Assembly (NCBI GenBank): GCA_018223435.1
Contig: JAGTTO010000001.1
Location: 1,798,001 to 1,862,000, forward strand
Source of the DNA: Lachnospiraceae bacterium Marseille-Q4251
GTDB lineage: Bacteria > Bacillota > Clostridia > Lachnospirales > Lachnospiraceae
Reading direction: 5' to 3'
Length of the DNA stretch: 64,000 nt
Shown here: positions 57,294 through 64,000 of the stretch, in pieces
Position numbering within the stretch: position 1 is the stretch's first letter
How the letters are laid out: each line of letters opens with the position of its first letter
Made by a program: the position numbers and the translations under genes
Notes under the pieces: generated by a model
Database searches by the model: none
The model's input: only the letters and a program-made list of their open reading frames with translations
Told to the model about the DNA's origin: nothing

Positions 57294-60200
57294 ATGCTGT
57301 ATCCAAACAGTCATACGCCTCATCTTCAGAAGGAACTTTTTGAATCACCCACCAGTGAATACCGCAGCACCCCATTCTGGGCCTGGAACGGAAAGTTAAA
57401 TCCGGAAAGGCTCTCGGAACAGATCCATTTTTTCAAAAAAATGGGATTTGGCGGTTTTCACATGCATGTCCGTACCGGCATGAGCAGCCCTTATCTGAGC
57501 GAAGAGTTCATGGGCTATATCCGTTCTTGTATTGATGAGTCAAAAGAGAATCACATGCTGGCCTGGCTGTACGACGAGGACCGCTGGCCATCCGGAACTG
57601 CCGGTGGACGCGTAACCGCCGGAAAGCCGGAAAATGCCCGCAAATCTCTGCTTTTTACCACAACTCCCTACCCGGAAGAGAGTCTTCGGAAAAGTCAGGC
57701 CCCGGAACCCGGCCGCGGTCAGGATAACATCCGTCAGGAAAACGGTGTTCTTCTGGCCATCTATGATGTTGCCCTGAATGCGAACGGAACGCTGAAAGAC
57801 TTTTCTTTCACAGAAGAAAACGCCCCGCTTTCACCCGGCTATGTCCGCTGGTACGCTTACATGGAGCACGCCTCTGCCGATCCCTGGTTTAACAATCAGG
57901 CCTACAGCGACACCTTAAATCCGGAGGCCATTGATGAATTTATCCAGCTGACCCACGAGGCCTACTACCGAAGCGTCGGTTCCTCCTTTGGCAGCACAGT
58001 GCCCGCCATTTTTACGGATGAACCCCAGTTTACCCCCAAACAGCCTCTGAATTTTGCCACAGAACAGACCGATATTTTCCTTCCCTGGACAGCGGCTCTC
58101 CCTGAAATCTATGAGGAAATCTATCAGGAAAATCTCCTCGAACATCTCCCGGAGCTTTTCTGGGAACTCCCGGAGGGAAAGCTTTCCGCCGTCCGCTGGC
58201 GCTTTGAAAACCTGGTAACGGATCTTTTCGTAAAGACCTACTGCCGCAAAATCGGAGACTGGTGCAGAAATCATAACCTCCACCTCACCGGCCATATCAT
58301 GGGCGAAGGCTCCCTCTACGAGCAGACCCAGGCTGTAGGAGACGCCATGCGCTGCTACCGCGCCTTCGGCATTCCCGGTATCGATATGCTCTGTGATTTC
58401 CACGAGTACACAACCGCCAAACAGACAGCTTCCATCGTACACCAGAACGGAGCGGAAGGCATGCTCAGCGAGCTTTACAGTGTCACCGGCTGGGATTACG
58501 ATTTCCGCGGCTACAAGCTCCAGGGCGACTGGCAGGCAGCCCTCGGTGTCACGGTCCGTGTTCCTCATCTCGCCTGGATGACGATGAAAGGGGAAGCCAA
58601 ACGCGATTATCCCGCCTCCATCAGCTATCAGTCCCCCTGGTGGGAGGAATTTTCCATGATCGAGGATCATTTTGCCCGCTTAAACACCGCCCTCACCCGT
58701 GGAAAACCTGTAGTCCGCGTCGCTGTCGTCCATCCCATCGAGAGTTACTGGCTTGCCTGGGGCCCGGAAGATCAGACGGCTCTTCTCCGCGAGGAAATGG
58801 ACCGGCAGTTTAAAGAGCTGGCAGAGACGCTTCTCTTTCACACCATCGACTTTGACTACCTCTGCGAGGCCGAGCTTCCCTCCTTCTGTGAAAAAGGTGG
58901 CAATCCCTTAAAGGTCGGAAAAATGGCTTACGATACCATCATCGTTCCTCCGGTTCTCACGCTTCGCTCCAGCACGATTCAACTTCTCACTGCTTTTGCC
59001 AAAGAAGGCGGAAAACTGCTTTTCCTTGGAAGCTGCCCCACTTATGTGGATGCTTGTCCATCCAAACTGGTGGAACCACTCTACCAGATCAGCCGACACC
59101 TTGACTTCTCGGAAAATGCCCTGCTTTCCGCTCTTAAGGAGGATCGTTTTATGGATGTCCGCCGAAGAGACGGCCAGTGGGAAAACCGGCTGCTTCACCA
59201 GCTTCGCCGGGAAGAGAACGGCGATCTCTGGCTCTTTGTCTGCACCGGAAAAAATCCGGAGTCTCCGGACGTGGATCCCTCGCCCTGGCTCCGTTTCGTT
59301 CTGAACGGGACTTACGAAGTCACCTTATACGACACCCTCACAGGAAAGATCGAAAAGCAGACCGTTTCCTACCAGCACGGCACAACGGTTCTCTGCCGCT
59401 TCTGGCATATCCATGACAGTATGCTTCTTCTGCTTCATCCCATAGAGGAAGTGCCTGAAACGAAGGCTCCCGCCATTTCCAGGGGCGCTGGTCTTTCTGT
59501 CGATCACCGTTTCGGAACTGTTGATGTTTCTTTGGGTTCTCCGAACATGCTTCTTCTGGATATGGCAGAATATTCCTTCAACGACGGCGATTTCTACTCC
59601 GAGGAGGAACTGCTCCGTCTGGACAACAACGTACGCCAGGAGCTCGGCATTCCCATCCGCCGGAAGGAAGTCGTGCAGGCCTATCTCCTGGAGCCGGAAA
59701 CCTATCAGAATTTCCTGCGGCTCCGCTTCCGCATCGCAAGCGAGCTGCCGCTCTCCGGTCTCAAGCTCGCCCTGGAGGAGCCTTCTCTTGCCGAAATCTC
59801 GCTCAACGGCGAAAACGTAGAGAATACTCCCGACGGCTTTTATGTGGACCGGGATATCCGGACCCTTCCCCTTCCGGATTTTCAGGAGGGAGAAAACATC
59901 CTGGAACTTCGGCTTCCCGTGGGAAGAACCACAAACCTGGAATATTTTTATCTTCTCGGAAACTTCGGAGTCCGGGTCAACGGCACGAAAAAGACGCTGA
60001 CCGCACCGGTTTCTTCCATCGGCTGGGGGGATATCGTCGCCCAGGGCCTGCCTTTCTATACCGGAACCATCAGCTATTTTACCAGAATACGGTCCGAGGC
60101 GGAATTTACGCTTCGCGTTCCCCATTACCGAGGCGGCGTCATCAAGGTCCTGCTTGATGGAAAAGACTGCGGAAATATCGCCTTTTCTCCCTATGCCCTC

Positions 60201-60479
60201 ACGATTCAGACCGAGCCCGGAGAACATAAGCTGGAGCTTCTGCTCTATACCAGCCGGTATAATGGCTTCGGTCAGCTTCATCACACGCAAGGTGTATATT
60301 TCTACCAGAGTCCCAACTCCTGGCGAAGTGCCGGGGATCTCTGGAGTTATGAGTATCACTTCCGGCCCTCCGGTATCCTAAAATCGCCGGAGCTTATGGG
60401 AGCGGTCTTCCTCGATGAGAAGGGGGAGGTGCGCCGCTGCAGCGCTTATCAGGCGATGCATATTACAGATCAGAGTTAA
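57294..60479 (+). CDS. GH106-like glycoside hydrolase (alpha-L-rhamnosidase related), copy 2
   Basis: A 1,061-residue cytoplasmic enzyme, paralogous to the protein at 47932-50919. Shared blocks are FWAWNGKLNPERLSEQIHFF, MHVRTGMSSPYLS, WLYDEDRWPSGTAGG, IFTDEPQFTP and HLTGHIMGEGSLYEQT, and the C-terminal jelly-roll segment GWGDIVAQGLPFYTGTISYF. The ATG follows AAGGAGG by 11 bases. It is divergent from the YesMN-like operon and probably controlled by it. The two copies are clearly diverged, suggesting they cut different linkages or anomers of one glycan. Confidence 0.86.
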   Translation: MLYPNSHTPHLQKELFESPTSEYRSTPFWAWNGKLNPERLSEQIHFFKKMGFGGFHMHVRTGMSSPYLSEEFMGYIRSCIDESKENHMLAWLYDEDRWPSGTAGGRVTAGKPENARKSLLFTTTPYPEESLRKSQAPEPGRGQDNIRQENGVLLAIYDVALNANGTLKDFSFTEENAPLSPGYVRWYAYMEHASADPWFNNQAYSDTLNPEAIDEFIQLTHEAYYRSVGSSFGSTVPAIFTDEPQFTPKQPLNFATEQTDIFLPWTAALPEIYEEIYQENLLEHLPELFWELPEGKLSAVRWRFENLVTDLFVKTYCRKIGDWCRNHNLHLTGHIMGEGSLYEQTQAVGDAMRCYRAFGIPGIDMLCDFHEYTTAKQTASIVHQNGAEGMLSELYSVTGWDYDFRGYKLQGDWQAALGVTVRVPHLAWMTMKGEAKRDYPASISYQSPWWEEFSMIEDHFARLNTALTRGKPVVRVAVVHPIESYWLAWGPEDQTALLREEMDRQFKELAETLLFHTIDFDYLCEAELPSFCEKGGNPLKVGKMAYDTIIVPPVLTLRSSTIQLLTAFAKEGGKLLFLGSCPTYVDACPSKLVEPLYQISRHLDFSENALLSALKEDRFMDVRRRDGQWENRLLHQLRREENGDLWLFVCTGKNPESPDVDPSPWLRFVLNGTYEVTLYDTLTGKIEKQTVSYQHGTTVLCRFWHIHDSMLLLLHPIEEVPETKAPAISRGAGLSVDHRFGTVDVSLGSPNMLLLDMAEYSFNDGDFYSEEELLRLDNNVRQELGIPIRRKEVVQAYLLEPETYQNFLRLRFRIASELPLSGLKLALEEPSLAEISLNGENVENTPDGFYVDRDIRTLPLPDFQEGENILELRLPVGRTTNLEYFYLLGNFGVRVNGTKKTLTAPVSSIGWGDIVAQGLPFYTGTISYFTRIRSEAEFTLRVPHYRGGVIKVLLDGKDCGNIAFSPYALTIQTEPGEHKLELLLYTSRYNGFGQLHHTQGVYFYQSPNSWRSAGDLWSYEYHFRPSGILKSPELMGAVFLDEKGEVRRCSAYQAMHITDQS

Positions 60480-60510
60480 AGTGAAATAAAAAATGGCTTC
60501 TCTCCACTCC

Positions 60511-60638
60511 GAGCCGTGCCTCAGCTCCATTCCGCTTCGCTTCATGTCGCTGACGGGCTTCGCCCTATAAACGTCCAAATAAAAGACCTCACTCCTGCAA
60601 GCAGGGTGAGGTCTTTCATATGTCCGTTTGCACGGCTC
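60511..60638. repeat. Inverted-repeat segment around the GH106/dnaB terminator
   Basis: GAGCCGTGC (60511-60519) and GCACGGCTC (60630-60638) enclose the terminator; the right arm touches the dnaB stop codon. The left part, with CATTCCGCTTCGCTTCATG and GGGCTTCGCCC, looks like a dispersed structured repeat, but no second copy lies in the window. Confidence 0.4.
60581..60619. terminator. Terminator between the GH106-like gene and dnaB
   Basis: AAAGACCTCAC and GTGAGGTCTTT form an 11-bp stem, with AAAA before and TTTC after. It can serve both converging genes. Confidence 0.88.
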
Positions 60639-61966
60639 TACTTTTTCATATTCGCGAACTTCGTATAATTCGGCAGCCATACGAGTTCAACGGTTCCGAT
60701 AGGGCCGTTTCGCTGTTTGGCGATGATGACTTCGGCGATGTTTTTCTTGTCGGTGTCTTTGTTGTAATAGTCGTCTCGGTAGAGGAACATAACCACGTCG
60801 GCATCCTGCTCAATGGCTCCGGATTCTCGAAGGTCGGACAACATCGGACGGTGGTCGGGACGCTGCTCTACGGCTCGGGAAAGCTGAGACAGGGCAACTA
60901 CAGGGACGTTGAGTTCTCGGGCCACGGCTTTTAAGGATCGGGAAATCTCGGAGATCTCCTGCTGGCGGGACTCGGAATGTTTGCCGCCGCTCATCAACTG
61001 CAGGTAGTCGATGATGATGATGCCTAGATCGTGCTCCAGCTTGAATTTCCGGCATTTACTCCGAAGCTCGGCAATCGAGATACCCGGTGTATCATCGATA
61101 ATCAGGTTGGATTTTCCGACCACAGCGGCTCCCTCAATGAGCTTCGCCCAGTCCTCATCGGTAAGGTTTCCGGTTCGGAGGGCCTGGGAATCGACCTTGG
61201 ATTCCAGAGAGAACAGACGGTTTACGAGCTGTTCCTTTGACATCTCAAGGCTGAAGATCGCGACGGTCTTTCCTTCCTTGAAGGCCATATGCTGGGCCAC
61301 GTTGAGGACGAAAGCCGTTTTTCCCATAGAAGGACGGGCCGCGATCAGGATCAGGTCCGAAGGCTGAAAACCGGAGGTCTTGTAGTCCAGATCGATAAAA
61401 CCGGTGGGAATACCCGTGACGGTTCCCTTGTTTTTGGAAGCTTTCTCGATCTTATCCAGGGCATTTAAGACGACCTGCTTGATCGGAACAAAATCGCCGG
61501 TGCTCCGGTACTGGAGAAGGTCAAAGATCTTTTTCTCCGTCTCTTCGAGAATATCCTCCGTTTTCTCCCTCGCGAGATAACAGGTATTGGCGATGTCCTC
61601 GTTGACCTTGATGAGCTTGCGGAGCATGGATTTTTCCTGGACGATCGTGGCGTAATGGCGCACGTTGGCCGAGGTGGGGACTGCATCCAGAAGGTCTCTG
61701 ACAAATTCCAGGCTGCTGATCTCCGGCGGCACATCTTTTTCCCTCAGGCGCTCCTGCAGAGTGACCAGATCTACCGGTTTTCCCTCATTATAAAGTTCCA
61801 GCATGGCGTCGAAAAGGACACCATACTGGCTCTGGTAAAAATCTTCACTTGTAATGACTTCCGAGGCTGTCATGATCGCATCCCGGTCCATGATCATGGA
61901 ACCGATGACGGACTGCTCAGCCTCCACGCTATGGGGCAGAACCCGTTTGATCAGCGCTTCTTCCAT
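60638..61966 (-). CDS. dnaB: Replicative DNA helicase DnaB
   Basis: The hexameric fork helicase (DnaC in Bacillus nomenclature). At 442 residues it is full length. The N-terminal domain starts RVLPHSVEAEQSVIGSMI; the RecA-like domain has Walker A ARPSMGKTAFVLNVA, Walker B GIIIIDYLQLMSG and the C-terminal arginine-finger area REAGAIEQDADVVMF-like block LRESGAIEQDADVVMFLY. It starts 4 bases after rplI, so it belongs to the gdpP-rplI-dnaB operon that is conserved in Firmicutes. Confidence 0.97.
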   Translation of the reverse strand: MEEALIKRVLPHSVEAEQSVIGSMIMDRDAIMTASEVITSEDFYQSQYGVLFDAMLELYNEGKPVDLVTLQERLREKDVPPEISSLEFVRDLLDAVPTSANVRHYATIVQEKSMLRKLIKVNEDIANTCYLAREKTEDILEETEKKIFDLLQYRSTGDFVPIKQVVLNALDKIEKASKNKGTVTGIPTGFIDLDYKTSGFQPSDLILIAARPSMGKTAFVLNVAQHMAFKEGKTVAIFSLEMSKEQLVNRLFSLESKVDSQALRTGNLTDEDWAKLIEGAAVVGKSNLIIDDTPGISIAELRSKCRKFKLEHDLGIIIIDYLQLMSGGKHSESRQQEISEISRSLKAVARELNVPVVALSQLSRAVEQRPDHRPMLSDLRESGAIEQDADVVMFLYRDDYYNKDTDKKNIAEVIIAKQRNGPIGTVELVWLPNYTKFANMKK

Positions 61967-61970
61967 TCTC

Positions 61971-62417
61971 TTAAGCCTCTTTTACATGAACCTTCAGCTC
62001 AGCAGTTACCTTCGGGTGAAGCTTGATCGGAACCATGGTCACACCCAGAGTACGGATCGGGCTCGGAAGCTGGATTTTCTTCTTGTCAAGCTCCAGATTG
62101 ATCTGCGCCTTGGCTGCCTCGGCGATCTCCTTGCTGGAAACAGAACCGAAGGTCTTGCCGCCCTCACCGACTTTGATGGAAACGGTGATGGACTTCTCAG
62201 CGATATCAGCTGCCAGAGCTCTGGCCTGCTCCAGGATCTCTTTTGCCACTTTGTCCTCGTTGGCCTTCTGAAGCTTCAGATCGTTGATATTTTTCGCGTT
62301 TGCTTCCACGCCGAGTTTCTTGGGAAGCAGCATATTTCTGGCGTATCCGTCACTTACATCGACGATCTCGCCTTTTTTTCCAAGAGATTTTACATCTGCT
62401 GTTAAGATTACTTTCAT
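61971..62417 (-). CDS. rplI: 50S ribosomal protein L9
   Basis: A 148-residue ribosomal protein. The N-terminal rRNA-binding motif is [20 protein letters not shown] with [18 protein letters not shown]; a long connecting helix leads to a C-terminal domain with [14 protein letters not shown]. The length and both domains are normal. The start is 2 bases after the gdpP stop codon. Confidence 0.97.
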   Translation of the reverse strand: MKVILTADVKSLGKKGEIVDVSDGYARNMLLPKKLGVEANAKNINDLKLQKANEDKVAKEILEQARALAADIAEKSITVSIKVGEGGKTFGSVSSKEIAEAAKAQINLELDKKKIQLPSPIRTLGVTMVPIKLHPKVTAELKVHVKEA

Positions 62418-62419
62418 TG

Positions 62420-64000
62420 TTAGATCGCTCCTTCTTCTGTCATTTTTGTCAGAACTTCTTTTAATTTATTGATGGCTTCACTCATGGTCACATCGGAAAG
62501 CTGAGCTCCGGCGATATTCTGATGGCCGCCGCCGCCGAGACGTTCCATGATGATCTGCACGTTGACTTCATCAATGGCTCGGGCGCTGAAATAGATTTTT
62601 CCCTGAAACTCCGTCAGTACAAAGGAAGCCTTGATGCCCACGATGTTCAGAAGCTCGTTGGCCGCCTGGGCGCCCACCACGGTGGGACTCTCCAGATTTT
62701 CGCTGGGGCAGCGGGAAATCGCATACTCATGCATGAAAATTTCCGCCCGGCGCACCGCCTCTGCTCTTGCCCGGTAGGAGGTGATATCGTCCCGGAAGAG
62801 CTTGCGGACTCTCGTCACATCGGCTCCGCTCCGGCGAAGGAAGGCTGCCGCCTCAAAGGTACGCACGCCTGTTTTTGCCACAAAGTTGTTGGTATCTACG
62901 ATGATACCGGCATAAATACAGTCCGCTTCCACGGTTTTCAGCCGCACATCGTCTGTGAAATACTGGAGAATCTCTGCCACCATCTCACAGGCGGAGGAAG
63001 CGAAGGGCTCGATATAGGAGAGTACCGCATTCTCGATGACATCGCTGGAACGGCGATGATGGTCGAGAATCACGATGACTTTCGTCATATTCAGAAGGGA
63101 TTCACACTCACAGAGGGACGGGCGGTTCGTATCCACAACCACAAGAACGGTCTGCGGATTGACAATGGCCTCTGCCTGCTCGTGGGTGATAAACATATCC
63201 TCGTCGAAATCCCGGCTGTTGCGGAACATGTTGACCCAGGGCCGGATAGAACTGTTGATGTCACCCAGCACGATGTGAGCCTTCTTATCCAGCATTTTTG
63301 CCGCCCGGTAAATACCGACGGCTGAACCGAGACTGTCGATGTCGGTGATCTTGTGGCCCATGACCACGACTTCCTCGCTGTTTTCGATAAATTCCCGGAG
63401 CGCCTGAGCTTTCACACGGGCCTTCACGCGGGTATTTTTCTCCATCTGCTGGGATTTTCCGCCGTAGTAGGAGATCTTGTCGTTCTCTTTTACTACCGCC
63501 TGATCGCCGCCGCGGCCAAGAGCCAGCTCAATGGCGATTCGAGAAAATTCATAGTTCTGCTGGTAACTGCCGCCGTTGATGCCGATACCGATACTTAAGG
63601 TCACGCTCATCTCGTTTCCGATATTGACAGCCTTGACCTCCTCCAGAAGAGAAAAACGGTTGGCCTGCAGCTCCTTCAGATATTTGTTCTTGATGACGAT
63701 GAAATATTTGTCCGTCTCAAATTTCTTAACAATGCCGTCATAGTTGGAGATATACTTCGTGATCTTTCGATCGATGAGAGCCACCAGCAGAGAGCGGCGC
63801 ACCTCCTCCACGCTGTCCAGGGCTTCGTCGTAGTTATCCAGATAAATCAGTCCCGGAACCATTTTCTGGTCCTGATTTTCCTGAATATAGTGGTTCAGCT
63901 CCGTATTGTCAAAAAGGTACAGCGCAATGACATAATTCCTATCCTGGGGAATCTCGATAATATTCACCGCTTCCTCCAGGCTCTGCACGGAAACGCGCTG
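62420..64000 (-). CDS. gdpP: GdpP, cyclic-di-AMP phosphodiesterase (5' part beyond the window)
   Basis: GdpP hydrolyses c-di-AMP to pApA. The window holds about 526 residues and the frame is still open at 64000; full proteins are about 650-680 residues with two N-terminal TM helices that would lie outside. Visible are a degenerate GGDEF domain ([12 protein letters not shown]), the DHH active site [16 protein letters not shown] and [12 protein letters not shown], and the DHHA1 motif [10 protein letters not shown]. The reading frame has no true start here; the GTG at 63988 is internal. It heads the visible gdpP-rplI-dnaB operon. Confidence 0.94.
   Translation of the reverse strand, partial: QRVSVQSLEEAVNIIEIPQDRNYVIALYLFDNTELNHYIQENQDQKMVPGLIYLDNYDEALDSVEEVRRSLLVALIDRKITKYISNYDGIVKKFETDKYFIVIKNKYLKELQANRFSLLEEVKAVNIGNEMSVTLSIGIGINGGSYQQNYEFSRIAIELALGRGGDQAVVKENDKISYYGGKSQQMEKNTRVKARVKAQALREFIENSEEVVVMGHKITDIDSLGSAVGIYRAAKMLDKKAHIVLGDINSSIRPWVNMFRNSRDFDEDMFITHEQAEAIVNPQTVLVVVDTNRPSLCECESLLNMTKVIVILDHHRRSSDVIENAVLSYIEPFASSACEMVAEILQYFTDDVRLKTVEADCIYAGIIVDTNNFVAKTGVRTFEAAAFLRRSGADVTRVRKLFRDDITSYRARAEAVRRAEIFMHEYAISRCPSENLESPTVVGAQAANELLNIVGIKASFVLTEFQGKIYFSARAIDEVNVQIIMERLGGGGHQNIAGAQLSDVTMSEAINKLKEVLTKMTEEGAI

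Noticed and set aside
60378..60680. 100-codon frame on the minus strand between the GH106-like gene and dnaB
   Set aside because: It overlaps both genes' ends, a terminator and a structured repeat; the product looks like translated repeat DNA.

Overview
The window looks like chromosomal DNA from a gut-type Clostridia, most likely family Lachnospiraceae. Supporting signs are the Firmicutes-type gdpP-rplI-dnaB cluster, a MecA adaptor, a CwlD-like amidase, a YesMN/LplBC-type sugar locus, Lachnospiraceae-style small conserved proteins, strong AGGAGG ribosome sites and ETE-rich secreted linkers. The assignment is inferred from gene content; no rRNA, tRNA, CRISPR array, phage or transposase gene was seen.

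Layout. 1-2.3 kb: mnmA-cysK operon behind a near-consensus promoter with an Rrf2-like dyad. 2.4-6.5 kb: a CapA-like protein, then larB-larC-larE for the nickel-pincer nucleotide cofactor, without larA. 6.7-9.2 kb: a secreted NlpC/P60 hydrolase with a WalR-like box, and a PAP2 membrane protein. 9.3-13.0 kb: galK-galT with an AraC regulator. 13.2-15.4 kb: glycogen phosphorylase.

15.5-32 kb is the most unusual region. A surface adhesin of about 4,790 residues carries an Ala-rich coil, about 16 pilin-linker (FctA/Spy0128-like) domains, 9 Cna_B domains and a sortase-type tail. It is split by a one-base shift in an A5 run. Upstream lie two related small proteins of unknown function sharing a TWQGEI.W motif and a BTAD-type regulator that ends in a degenerate GGDEF-like domain. 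I regard this as a candidate uncharacterised adhesin-control system.

32-45 kb: a class A beta-lactamase-like secreted protein with an overlapping small gene, a coiled-coil acidic protein, a D-2-hydroxyacid dehydrogenase, pgi, a three-TM protein bracketed by two copies of a 142-bp terminal-inverted-repeat element, mtnN, a cwlD-like amidase, a GH18 protein, mecA, a DUF1858 protein and a small 2[4Fe-4S] ferredoxin. Several families of small structured repeats lie here.

45-60.5 kb is a Gram-positive carbohydrate-utilisation locus: a GH20-like enzyme, a MerR regulator, two GH106-like enzymes, a solute-binding protein, two CUT1 permeases and a YesMN-type two-component system. The transporter would import oligosaccharides, the YesMN pair would sense them, and the signal-less hydrolases would cut them in the cytoplasm. 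The importer ATPase is not present. 60.6-64 kb: dnaB, rplI and gdpP, the last cut by the window end.
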